Source: Malus domestica (Eukaryota; Streptophyta; Magnoliopsida; Rosales; Rosaceae). From it: a stretch of DNA of 64,000 nt. A program made the position numbers and the translations under genes. Shown here piece after piece: positions 10,690-22,261 of the stretch (positions are counted from its first letter, which is position 1; the number at the start of each line of letters is the position of its first letter). The DNA lies in assembly GCF_042453785.1 (NCBI RefSeq), contig NC_091673.1, positions 5,854,501 to 5,918,500 on the forward strand, in the 5' to 3' direction. The notes beneath the pieces were generated by a model that searched no databases, had not been told where the DNA came from, and saw only the letters and a list, made by a program, of their open reading frames with translations.

Positions 10690-11230
10690 AAATATTGCAA
10701 CGTTGACGCTACGAAAGGTTCTCATTTGCTCCTTCACGTGTAGAGATATTGATAACACACATAAAGTTAATGGTATTTCATAACTAATCGATTGAGCAGT
10801 AGCTCGTAGACCACCTAAAAAGGAATATTTATTATTTGACACGTATCCCGATATAAGAAGTCTAATTGGAGCAATACTGGAAATGGCAATCCATAAAAAA
10901 ACATCGATATTGAGATATGCTAAAACAAGGTGATATCCAAAAGGAACTACTGAATAGCTTACTAAAATTGATATGACTGCTATGGATGGCCCGATATTGA
11001 ATAAACGAGTATCCCCTAGATGGAAAAATGATTTTCTTTGAAAAGTAGTTTGGTCCCATCTGTTAGAGCTTGAAGAACTCTCAAAGGACTGGTGTATTCG
11101 GGTCCAATACGCTGTTGTATCCCTGCCAATATTTCTCTTTCTAACCATACAATTACCAGTACGCGTATTGTGATTCTCACTACAAGTGTCAAAATAGAAA
11201 CAAGAACCCATAGAATTCCATAAACCTATT
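10690..11230 (-). pseudogene. ndhA: Plastid ndhA fragment inserted in the nucleus (NUPT)
   Basis: The minus strand encodes the N-terminal part of NADH dehydrogenase-like subunit NdhA, normally plastid-encoded. Recognisable: [43 protein letters not shown], then after a frame change [35 protein letters not shown] and [15 protein letters not shown]. At least one frameshift (near 11020-11040) and a TAG break it. Homology stops where plastid ndhA exon 1 meets its group II intron. It starts about 20 codons into the gene, so neither end is complete. Degraded and non-functional. Confidence 0.88.
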
Positions 11231-12540
11231 TATGTAAAAACATTTGTAATTACATTTGACAAGTTGACAACTAGTCACTAGTCACAAGTGTGACAAGTTG
11301 AACATAGTTACATTTGTAATTATGTGATCAAATGTCACAATCGAATCTCTCCATGTAGACTTTAATTTCCAACCATTATGTTGATAGACTTTGAATTTTC
11401 TTTCAAGAAGACTTGGCATTTGTCCACGACATCCTTCACAACGAGAAAATTTTCGATGGTGGAGAAGCTACTAGGAAAGTTACTTAGTGTAGGGTTGTGG
11501 GTATGATATTTCTGTTGTGCCTTGGCCCGTTCGTCAGTGCAGAAACGAGATTCAGATTACAACTTCATCAAATCACACTCAGTTGAACAGAATAAAATAC
11601 AAGAAATAAAGACACCAAGAAATTTACGAGGTTCTGCAAAAATCCTGCCTACGTCCCCAGAGAGATATTGCTCTTCACTATGAGAATAACAGTACAAGTA
11701 CACATGAGTTAAATCGACATAACCTAATCCTAAATCCCTTGTACACCCACTCATAGAATTTTCCAAGAGCCTCACTCTACCCCAAGAGTTCTTTCACTAG
11801 AATACTTTTCACTCTAACTCTCTTGATTTTCTCTCAACCCATGTTCAACCTTTCCCATGGTAGAGCCAAATGCTCTCACCATCTCCTTGGATGCTTCCCT
11901 GATGCAAGCCTTCTCCCTCGGCAAGCACACATAATGCAAGCATTTCCTTGCATTAAATAAAGTCCAATCCATCATCACATTTCTTCATAATCATTAAAGC
12001 AAAAGCAACCACATTTTTCTATTTTCTTACAAGCATCATCATTGTGTCTTTACTCATAATGATGTCCACCAAACTTTTCTTTGTTTAGTTTACTAGCCGA
12101 AATGCATTTGGCTTGTTGTCCACTTTTGCTTTTACTTTGCAGCACTTGTCTGCAACTTTCATGCAGCCCTCACCATGTGATATTTCCACCGAAAGAAAAC
12201 ACAGGTTACTTCATTGTTGCCAGCTCAAAATATGAACCAATCACAACAATTTCTCTACAACTCCTTTGCATTACAGGTTCAAATCTTTTCATGTCTCCTT
12301 AAGCGTTGAGTAGTAATTTTGGTTGAAATAAAAATAATAATGCACTTACCATACCCATAAAATTACTTATGATCGGAGACTTTGCATGAGACCGCATAAA
12401 ATTCCCACCCCAATGTATTTGGATTTGTAAGTTTTTTTATAGATTGTTTTTTTTTTTGGTGTCAATTTTCTAGAAAAGAAAAGAAACAGGAAGTGATGTC
12501 ATCGTCGGAGATTATATCCGACTTCTTCATGCCTTATAAT
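11230..12540. other. Intergenic with an LTR-like repeat remnant
   Basis: No gene recognised. 11500-12300 has the look of a decayed LTR (ACGAGGTTCTGC, a run of short C/T-rich phrases), but neither matching repeat nor primer-binding site was found. The right end is the upstream region of the LRR kinase gene. Confidence 0.3.
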
Positions 12541-12542
12541 TC

Positions 12543-12550
12543 TATAAATA
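12543..12550 (+). promoter_or_regulatory. Probable TATA box of the LRR kinase gene
   Basis: TATAAATA about 76 bp before the ATG at 12626, in otherwise mixed sequence, followed by a pyrimidine-rich leader. Confidence 0.45.
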
Positions 12551-12625
12551 TCAAACTGAAACCTTAGGTGAAATGTACACGTACCAATTTCTCAGTCTCT
12601 GCATGCACACTTACCCAATTCAAAC

Positions 12626-15600
12626 ATGGGGTTTTTGGCCGTGAGATTGGTTATTTTACACTCACTTTTTAACGTATTTCTCTGCTGCTTCAGCTTCTCC
12701 ATGCATCCGAAACTAGGCGGGAACGAAACAGACAGGATGGCGTTGTTGGCCATCAAAGCGCAGATAAAGGAGGACCCCGACCAGTTCCTGAGTTCATGGA
12801 ACGAATCATATCACTTCTGCCTATGGCAAGGTGTCACATGCAGCCAACGACATCACCAAAGGATCACTAGGTTAAACCTAGGGAACCAAAACTTGGTGGG
12901 TACCATATCCCCACACATAGGAAATCTAAGCTTCCTCAGGGTACTACGTTTGAGCGACAACCGTTTGTCGGGTCAAATTCCACCAGAAATGGGGCGTTTG
13001 CGCAGATTGCAGGTATTAAATTTGACCCAAAACTCACTCAGTGGTGTTATTCCTGTCAATATGTCCAATTGTCTTGACCTCATCGGTTTCCATTCAGGCT
13101 TCAATCATTTGGTGGGTAAAATTCCTATAGAGTTTGGCTCCTTTCCTAAACTTGAAAAACTTGTTCTTCAACGCAACACTTTGTCAGGGGCAATCCCTGA
13201 TTCCTTGGGGAACATTTCATCACTTGATGTTTTTGCATTTTACGACAATCACTTGTCAGGTGACATCCCTAGTTCCCTAGGTCAGTTGAAAAAATTGAGA
13301 TTTTTCTCATTAGGTTCAAATAAGTTGTCTGGTATTGTCCCTCCCTCCATTTATAATCTCTCTAATCTAGCTATTTTTTCCATCGCATTCAACTCAATTC
13401 AAGGGACTATTCCCAGAGAATTGGCTACAATTTTCCAAATCTCAAAGTATTTCACATTACCGGGAATCAATTCTCAGGGTCCATTCCTATATCAATATCC
13501 AATGCCACAAATCTAGTGCAATTTGAAGTTTCAGATAACAAACTAACCGGACAAGTTCCAAATCTACAAAAGCTTTGTAACCTCGAAACGCTCCTTCTAG
13601 ATTCAAACCGCCTTGGAACCGGTACAAATGGGGACTTGAGTTTTGTTTCGGACTTGAGCAATGCCACGAAGTTTAGGTGGTTGGTTACACAGACTAACAA
13701 TTTTGGAGGGGTGCTGCCCACAGCCATATCCAATCTCTCAACCACGCTTGAAATCCTTTGGGTTGGAGGAAACCAACTCTATGGAAACATCCCAGCCGGG
13801 ATAACCAGTCTAGTCAGCTTGAAATTATTAGTTATGGGGAATAACCACTTGACAGGTAATAACCCCACTGATATTGGCAAGCTTACAAGGCTTCGGAAGT
13901 TGCGTCTTTTTACCAACAAATTATCAGGGAGCATTCCATCCACTCTAGGAAATTTAACGATGCTAGATACACTTGAATTGCAAGGAAATAATCTTCATGG
14001 TGACATCCCTTCAAGCCTAGGGAAATGCCAGAGCCTATTGCAATTGGATATTTCGCAAAATAACCTCAATGACACAATACCTCAGCAAGTTTTTGAGCTC
14101 ACCTCCTTATCGCTTTCGTTCAACTTGTCTAGAAACCGCTTAACCGGTTCTCTTCCATTGGAGATCGGGAAATTGAGCAGTTTAGGCAAATTGGACTTCT
14201 CGGACAACTTCTTGTCAGGAGAACTTCCCAATACTCTTGGAGGTTGTGTAGATTTAGAAGTCCTACACTTTCAAGGCAACTTCTTCAACGGGACCATTCC
14301 TTCTTCATTGAGTTCATTGAGAGGGATTGAGGATTTAGACCTTTCTCGCAACAATTTGTCCGGCGAAATTCCAAAGTTTTTGGAGGGCTTTGCTTTCTTG
14401 AAGAATCTCAACCTATTTTTCAATCGACTTTCGGGAACAGTACCGATTGAAGGTGTTTTCAAAAATGCAACTGCAACTTCAATTGTTGGAAACACCGGGC
14501 TCTGTAGCGATATTGGTAATCTCCAACTTCCCAAGTGCAAGAATAAGGGCAGATTGTCTCCTAGATTGAAACTAATAATCTCTTTTGTAGCTGGGTTTGC
14601 CTTTCTGGGAATGGTTATAGTGTTGTCATTACTGTTTGTTCGTTCATCAAGAAAGAAAGGGAAAGGAGCAGGTCCAAGTGCTTTGGGGAACTCTACTTTT
14701 CAAGTGTCATATAACGCCCTCTTGAAGGCTACTGATGGGTTCTCCTCAACTAATCTGATTGGCATGGGCAGCTTCGGGTCCGTGTATAAAGGAGTTCTTG
14801 ATGATGACAATGGAACTCGTCAGCTTGTAGCGGTCAAGGTGTTTAACATGTTACGCCAGGGAGCCTCTAAGAGTTTCATAGCCGAATGTGAGGCGATGAG
14901 AAATATCAGACATCGGAATCTTGTCAAGGTTGTAACGGCTTGTTCAAGTGTGGACTTTTCTGGTAATAATTTCAAGGCTTTAGTTTATGAGCTCGTGGAC
15001 AATGGGAGCTTAGAGGAGTGGTTGCATCCAACAGCCGGAACACCCAAAAATTTAAGTTTTCTTCAGAGGCTAGACATTGCCATTGATGTTGCTTGTGCAT
15101 TGGATTATCTTCATAATCACTGCGAGGCACCAATTGTCCATTGTGATCTCAAGCCTAGCAATGTTCTTTTGGGAAACGACTTGACTGGACTTGTTTCTGA
15201 TTTTGGACTGGCAAGATTTCTCTCAAACCTGACCAGTAGCGTTGCGGAAAGTCAGACAAGTTCCATTGGAATACGAGGAACGGTTGGTTATGCTGCTCCA
15301 GGTAAACATCTTCATGTGCTTCTCTGTTTTCATTTTGTTCATTCATTTACTTGGCTGGAAAAATAAAGTTAATTAACTAACGAGTTCATGTTGCTCTTTT
15401 GTGATGTTTGAATTGTAGAGTATGGCATGGGAAGCAAGATTGCAACATGTGGGGATGTCTACAGCTTTGGTATTCTCTTGTTAGAGATGTTTACAGGGAA
15501 GAGACCCACCGACCCTATGTTTAGTGACGGCTTGAACCTTCACAATTTTGTAAAGATGGATTTGCCACATCGAGTTGCAGAAATTGCAGATTCACTATTC

Positions 15601-15777
15601 GACCCTATTACTTCCAACCAAAGCAGCATCATCAGTGCTGAAAAAATCCAAGTGTGTTTGAGTTCAATATTTAATATCGGAATCTCGTGCTCTGATGAAT
15701 CCCCGAGAGACCGAAAGGATATGAGTGATGTTGTAACTGAGATGCAATCCATCAGGGACCTTCTGTCCTCGGCCTGA
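12626..15777 (+). pseudogene. EFR/Xa21-type LRR receptor kinase (non-RD), one frameshift
   Basis: Class XII LRR receptor-like serine/threonine kinase of the plasma membrane; FLS2, EFR and Xa21 in this class sense microbial patterns. Exon 1 is 12626-15301, the intron 15302-15418 (GT/AG), exon 2 15419-15777. It has a signal peptide, LRR N-cap (WNESYHFCLWQGVTC), about 20 LRRs, a membrane segment (LIISFVAGFAFLGMVIVLSL) and a kinase with G-loop GMGSFGSVYKG, VAVKVF, HCDLKPSN and DFG. Cys replaces Arg before the catalytic Asp, so it is non-RD. Near 13425-13435 the frame changes: the text after ELAT should read NFPNLK but needs one extra base. The next frame then runs cleanly for 1.8 kb. The intron splits the APE codon, the family position. 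Either a recent pseudogene or an assembly error. Confidence 0.88.
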
Positions 15778-17732
15778 AGCTTTTGTGATGACCCCAAATG
15801 ATATCAATGATGTTGTAATTGACAGTTGAAGTGTGAGTAAATGAGGTATTTTTTACATTTCAATTTGTTCATTTGTGCATTAATGTGCATCTTGGCATCT
15901 AGGTTTGTCTCACTTTTTTTTTTCCCTAACTTTGTGGTGTTGCTCAACTTGTTTTGCAGGTTTAGACCTTTAGGTTTGGTTTTAGAGGAGTTAGGTTTCA
16001 TGTCCCCCCACTTTTCTTTGTATCTCTCTTGTTTTCGTTTCTAGAAGGGTACGGTTTATGTCCCTCATTTTTTTTCGTGTATTGTTTTTGTTATCTCTAT
16101 TTTATGAGGCGTAAGGTTTATGTCCCGCCCTGACTATGTGTAACTTCTTTTTTCGTTATCAATAAAATTTCCCTCGTACCGTCGAGGTTTCCCAAAAAAG
16201 AAAAAAAAAAGTGTAACTTCTTTATATTGTGTTATTGCCACTATTTTTTTTTCCTTTCCTTTTCTTTTTCACAGCTAGAAAATATAGTCCTGGCCTGCAC
16301 TCCTGGAGATTTTCCTTACAACATTTCAAACAGCCTTGCCAAGAAATGTTGTTAAATTAAAGCTAATAAGTCCACCCAATTACTCAGCTATAAGTTCATA
16401 ACAAGGATCAATGGTGGTGCTTTGTTTTTTTCTGATAATATTTTGGATGTGATTTTATGTCAACCTTTAAAGCTCAGCTCAGGCTTCAGGAGGAGTTACT
16501 GAGAAAATAGCAGTAACTCTTCCTTAATTACTTTTCTCCTGCATTTTTGTTCTTAAAAGAAAATGGCGGATTCTTGAGCTGAATCCCACACCCCCATTTC
16601 AACAGATTAGCAAATTTCCACAACCGAATTCCCAACTGCACGAATACGTTCTTACGTCCAGATAACCCTGCATTTCAATTTGAACTCACCTAGCAGGCTA
16701 TCACATTTGAAAGTAGGAAAAGCCTATGCCCACACTACTAGTCATTAATCAGAATAATGGTATAAGTTTATACAAGCTTCATATTTTATTTGATTAAGTG
16801 TAAACAATCAAATATGGAACTTCAATAACTTTGGCCTTTGCCACACATCTATTCATTTCCAAATAAGGAGCTGCTTTTCACATGCACGTTGTGTTGTTGT
16901 GGTTATCTTAAGACAGCTTTGACCCTGCAAACTCAATGTTCAACTCCTGCTGCTGATATCTGTGATCATGCTCCCCATGTCCATGATGACCCTACATTAT
17001 CCATGGAAAATCAACAGTTATTTCCTGTTTAATATTCTTTTCGCAAACCTTTTCCGTCAGATCAGTGCATGTTATGAAGAAGACTTAACAAAACTAACAA
17101 GCAAACTTTCTTAAGAATATCTATGCAGGAAAACATCAAACATATCTGCAACTCATTGGAAAATTGTTGAAGTTTAAGTACGATACCAGTGCGTTGACAA
17201 TAGAAAATACATAGAAACTCTACAAATTATTCACAAACGCTTTAGTAGCTCGAAAGGTTGATTAACGGCCAGGCAAGAAAACTGGCTCCTCATTGCAGGA
17301 GGAGACAGCTAATGTAAGATACATGAGCTTGCATTGTCTTTTGAGATTTCTACTCTCTTGGACAATATATAAACTGAAACAGGGGAGTCATAATATTTCG
17401 TTAGTATCAGTGCCAATGGGCATGGCATGCTTCTCATGACAACTCACGTTTGCAGCGAATTTGCAGCTATGCTCAGTTTACACCAACACACTGTGTTTGA
17501 ATCAATGTATATAGGATTCCAATAACAAATGGATCTTCATTGCAACTGCATTACGTAGGGTGACTTACACTCACTAGTCACGGCCTGAGCAAACCAATCC
17601 CACAATAACATATCCCAGTTTTCGGGGATCAAGGAAGGGGTAGCATTCTAAAAGAACTGACAAAAGCAACAGAGATTACCATTTTGTTTGGCAAGAGAGA
17701 CCTCACAGGGTGATCAACTGAAAAAAAAACTT
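15778..17732. other. Intergenic, no gene seen
   Basis: 3' flank of the LRR kinase, then AT-rich sequence. 16060-16210 resembles a retroelement 3' tail (ATCAATAAAATTTCC followed by an A-rich run). Open frames at 15841-16044 and 16838-17032 show no family motif. Confidence 0.4.
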
Positions 17733-19863
17733 CTATATTTCTTCAATGTGGCTTTGCAATAGAGGGACCTGCTGTTTGATTGATGCCAGGCTCTCTTCCC
17801 CTGCATCCTCATCCATCTTCTCTTCGTTGGCTTTGCCCCACATCACAGAATAAAATCCAATGACAATAACAATTGCCCCTATCAAACTGCAGCATTTAGC
17901 AAATGTAAATTGAGAAGCTAAATTATGTCCTTTTTGCAATTTTCAACACAAACAAAATTGGTGCCTCTCAATCGACAACATATTGATAAGGTAGTTACAG
18001 GGAATAAAGATTGAAACCCTACCTCCCAAGGTAGAAAGTATCCCCTAAGAAGGTAACACCAATGAAAACTGTAACGATAATCCCCAAAGGCTTGAACATA
18101 GCTACGAAAACAGGCCCTGTCCTTCTAAGGCACCAAGTAGATACACCAACCTGGAATGCTGAGCCAAACACTGCCTGCAATAGTATAACTTAGCAACTTA
18201 GGTTCATGTGTTGGAAAATATTACATCCGATAGGTATATCAGGGCTGTGTTTAGTTATCTAATTACCGAGTATAGAACAGCGATCCACCTGATTTTAGGA
18301 GTTAATTCCCACGAACGCAGGTCTCTTTCTAAAATTGAAGAGACTACTACAGATTGAATAGCAACAAAGAAGCAATAATAAAAGACCATGATCAGCTCGG
18401 CGCGGTATTTCTTTAGGACTGATGCCTGAAACACAGAAAAACGGAATAGGAAGCAGTCTTAGTTTCTAACCAAATTCCACCCCTTCATGAGCGTTTAAGT
18501 AAATTTTACAGATTTCACCTGTACGATAATCCAAGCTGAGGCCAACACACAATTAGCCGCTACACACACTCCTCCAAGTACCCAGTTTGACCGTTCTGAG
18601 ATAAGTTGTTTATGAGACAACACATCAGTCATAACACTTGAGGATGTCTTCAGAATTGGGGGTCCCTTGTAAAGAGTCACAATGAAAGCCCCTGAAATTG
18701 AAACTATTGTTCCCACTGTTTTGGCTAGGCTACTGAAGCTTCTCATGTCAATTCTTTCCATTCTGAAATCATCCAGTTCATCGAATTTAGAAATCGGTGA
18801 CAGTGTAAGATTACCAGTCTACCACTGTCTAAGAATTTTATTGTATCTTTAAGGAGAGAAAGCTCATCAGCTGAAATTCTCATTGGAAACAAACAAGATA
18901 ATCAAATATTTACACTGGCTCTTCTACAAATACCTCTAAGAACAGAAGAGCTACACATTACTAAGGTAAGGACTTACTAACAAAATAAGACAATTGTGAT
19001 AAATTAGACTTCAGAATAAAGAAAAGAAAAACAAGGATTTTGAGGTCAGCTGGTCAAAGCAGTGTGCCCTCCCCACTTGCACCTGAGCTCGAATTCCCCT
19101 CCCCATGGATTATCTTTAGAGTAGTTTAAAATATCGTCTTGTCTAAAGGAAAAACCAGGGTGATCACAATTTGCAGTGTGAGTAAAAAGAGGAGGGCATA
19201 ACCTGAAGATAACTGCAAGTACAAAGGTAAAAGCTGGAATGAGGTTGAGCATAGCTGTACTCAGAGTAGGAGAACTAAAATTAATCCCAGCATACCCAAG
19301 AAACTGCGCCATGAATCTGCAAAACCCTAATATCAAATTATCAATCAAACCCATTAAACAAAATCCCACTAATCACACACTCACAAACAAAATAAAAATG
19401 CAACCTTCAGTAATTTCTAACATGGGGATTTCATCAAACAGATGAAATTATTAACTTACCCAATTAAACCAAGCAAGAAGAACCATCCGATTATCGAGAT
19501 AGTGAGAGGAGGACGCTCAGATCTAACAAACACACCACAGTGAAAAATCAAATCTTTGGTTTCTAGGTAGTTGAGAAACAGTGAGATTATTTGATTACCT
19601 TTGTGATCAAAGTAAAAAACCCGAGTGAAAAACTACATCTTTGGCTTCTGGGTAGTTGAGTAAGAGTGAAATTTAAGTAATTACCTGTGGAAGACTAGAG
19701 AAATTGGGAGGAGAATGAGGGCGGCGAGTGCGTTGGAGTAGCAGAGGAAGATGAGGTTGCTCATGCCATTGGACATGGCTATTTTGCTTATTATAATTAG
19801 CCCAGCTTGTGCACACTCAGCCAACACCATCCCAACAATGGGCAGTGCTGCGATCCTTCCCAT
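17733..19863 (-). CDS. WAT1-related (nodulin MtN21/EamA) transporter, intact
   Basis: Plant drug/metabolite exporter with two EamA domains and ten predicted membrane helices; WAT1 itself acts at the tonoplast in auxin homeostasis, but the substrate here is unknown. Seven exons on the minus strand: 19863-19685, 19522-19460, 19316-19203, 18762-18519, 18425-18267, 18174-18023, 17886-17733. The sum is 1065 nt, 354 aa, within the family range. All sites are GT/AG and frames join cleanly. Landmarks: FLCYSNALAALILLP (helix 2), SSPTLSTAMLNLIPAFTF (typical of EamA 1) and GPVFVAMFKPLGIIVTVFIG (EamA 2), plus an acidic tail. ATG 19861-19863 was chosen because MGRIAALPIVGMV matches the start of its neighbour; an in-frame ATG 14 codons upstream is possible. 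A paralogue lies upstream. Confidence 0.92.
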
Positions 19864-19989
19864 AACTCTGCTTTTTTCTTCAATTTCAGAACCAAAATTT
19901 CTCACAGGAAGATGCAGACATGGAGTTCGCAGAAGGCGAGTCTAGTGGGAGTCAATCAAATAATATGGAGGGTGAAGACAAACTCTAAT

Positions 19990-20687
19990 TAGAATTTGAT
20001 TGTTTAAGCACCCAATTGCATGGTCATGGTGGCGTAGTCAAGTCAAGTGGGTGGGAAGCCGTCGAAAACGTGAAACGATTCTTTTATTCACAATCTGGTT
20101 AGGTTCATTATGAATCTAGCCGAAACATCGTTTGTTTTTTTTGTTTAGATTAAAGAAATTATTATTTATTTAAAAAAACGATATTATCTATACAATAGGC
20201 TAGTAATAATATGGTTCAAATTCACATTTGACGAGAATCGAATGTAAGACTTCTCACTTATAAGTAAAAATGAATATCACTAGATTATAGTACTAAATGG
20301 TAGATAAAAGAAATTAGTTTAAATGGGAAGAATCAAATTTACGAGCTTCCGAGAGATTTTTTTAGGGCCGGTACTATTTACATACCATTTTATCTTTCAT
20401 ACATCTTTTGAAATTTTAACCGTTGGATCGGATGGATAAGGATGATTAAATGACAAAAACTAACCGAATAAGTGGAAAGTAAAAAAAAAAATTGTGTGAA
20501 TACCCTTAGTATTTTTATGTAATCACTTTGTCACGTAATAATCGTTTATTAAATGGATAGGACATTATTTGAATATGTGATAAGCGACATTGACATTATA
20601 ACAAAATCTTAATTGTATGAGAAAATCTCTTGATGACACATCGTCATTTAGTCTAACTGCACTATTTTACTTTGTTACAAAAAATAT
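19990..20687. mobile_element. Short non-autonomous repeat remnants
   Basis: 20165-20290 carries the phrase ACGATATTATCTA...AGTAATAATATGGTTCAA and a GAATCGAATGTAAGACTT box. A related phrase recurs at about 55970-56040 and 56205-56275, which suggests a dispersed (SINE-like) family. 20360-20480 is a MITE-type fragment (AACCGTTGGATCGGATGG). No gene. Confidence 0.4.
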
Positions 20688-21418
20688 TAAAATTTTGGGT
20701 AAATATCAGTTTACTACCCTCAAGTTTTGTGGTTTTCAACATTTAGTACATGAAGTTTTTTTTGTCCCAGAATCATACCTAAAGTGTTAATTTTGGGACA
20801 GTCTCGTACATTCGTTAGTCTGGCTGTTAAGTCTCCCGTTAACTGATGACGTGGTGCTCATAAAATAGTTAATTAAAACACACACACACACAAACACCCA
20901 GAACCCTTCGTCTTCCCCCACCCTCCACCCCTCCATCCCACACACCTAGAACCCCTTCGTCTTCCCCCCCCCTCCACAGCTCCACCCCTCCACCCCCTCC
21001 ACGGCTCCACCCCTCATCCCCTTCACCCCTCCATCCCAATACAAGAATAATTAATTTTTCATCTCCAAAACCATAATAGAGAAATTGAATCAAAGACCCA
21101 CTTTTACCAAAAATTGGATAATCCAAACGATGGAGGAAACGAAAATGAGAATCATAATCTATCCATATATTTAAATTCCACACATTTAACCTCAAATCTA
21201 ACAGATCTTATCCTCAACGATCAAAACAGACTCGGAGGATGATAAATCAATTCAATCTCTGAAAAATACTCAATCAATCACAAATTTTCACCAGAAAAAG
21301 TTTAAGGTTTGGTGCAAAAACAGCTTTAGATCCAAATATCATAGATTAATTAGGCATAATAAGAACAAAAGGGAAAGAAAGAGAGAGAGAGAGAGAGAGA
21401 GGGATCTGAGAACGAGAC

Positions 21419-21494
21419 CATCGCCGTCCTTGTCGAATAGGCTGAACGCCTCCTTGAACTCGGAGATCTGGTCGTCGGTGAGCTAATCGGCCAT
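21419..21494 (-). pseudogene. Captured calmodulin exon 1 fragment
   Basis: The 76-nt frame reads [25 protein letters not shown]: calmodulin residues 1-26, including the start of the first EF-hand loop (DKDGDG). Codon 4, normally Gln, is TAG. The match ends exactly after the first base of the Gly codon, followed by GT, the conserved first-intron position of plant calmodulin genes. The capture was therefore genomic, not cDNA. Upstream on the minus strand are a 5' UTR and a TATATAAAG box near 21607-21618. Only one exon is present, so no EF-hand protein can be made. Confidence 0.88.
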
Positions 21495-21606
21495 CGTTGA
21501 GAATGTTTGGCTTCTGAGAAAATCACAAAGAAAGTGTCCAAAATGAAAAGGAAAATATGTTTGTGCATGTCTCGAATGTGGAAAAATGTGAGAGACGGGT
21601 AGGCTT

Positions 21607-21618
21607 TATATATCCAAA
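21607..21618 (-). promoter_or_regulatory. TATA box of the captured calmodulin promoter
   Basis: On the minus strand ATATATAAAGCC stands about 115 bp before the captured ATG, followed by a CT-rich leader. It lies inside the Mutator-like element, so the element could carry a working promoter. Confidence 0.5.
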
Positions 21619-22261
21619 GAAAGAGTGGTGGGGGATGGAGGGGTGGAGGGTAGGGGAAGACGAAGTTTTGGGTGTGGTTTGTTTTTTTTTTTTTTAAATT
21701 TTAAATTTTAAATTTATAAATTTTTTTGTTAATGACACGTGCCGCCCAGTCATTGTCCACATGGGTGCCACATCATCAATTAACGGGAGACTTAACAGTC
21801 AAACTAACAGATGTATGATATTGTCCCAAAATTAACACTTTAGGTATGACTTTGGGACGTAAAAAACTTCATATACTAAATGTTGAAAACTACGAAATTT
21901 GAGAGTAGTAAACTGATATTTACCCTAAAATTTTATGTACCTTTTTGAAATGTTCACTGAATTTCATACCTTTTCTTTGATGTCACATTTTGAATTGATA
22001 AAATGTATCTCATTTCCAATTTTTTATGAGCCATAAAATGCTTCCAACTAGAAATTCACTCTTATTCCTTCATGTTAACAATTTTTTAATTAGTTCTCAT
22101 GTTGCAGGTGTAATGGGCTCGATATAGCATAAGTCATGATGTGTAAGTCTTAGATTAAAAGAGCGACATAATAATTTACACTTTACAAGTTAAAAGTTTA
22201 TGTCCTAATTGCACATAAGTTTTATATGATGAAAAGTTCATTAGACTTTTCACCTAGATGG

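Larger units (their letters stand above)
20697..21925. mobile_element. Pack-MULE: Mutator-like element with captured calmodulin promoter and exon 1
   Basis: 1229 bp with long terminal inverted repeats (about 165 bp; left 20697-20862, right about 21760-21925). The ends are GGGTAAATATCAGTTTACTA and its complement. A perfect 9-bp target duplication, TAAAATTTT, stands at 20688-20696 and 21926-21934, diagnostic of Mutator-like elements. No transposase is present. The interior holds host-derived sequence: promoter, 5' UTR, exon 1 and part of intron 1 of a calmodulin gene, all on the minus strand. C-rich CTCCACCCCTCC repeats sit just inside the left TIR, with G-rich relatives near the right. Confidence 0.88.

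Noticed and set aside
10663..11211. A functional membrane protein gene (182-codon frame)
   Set aside because: The frame is a frameshifted plastid ndhA fragment; the first 70 residues are out of frame.
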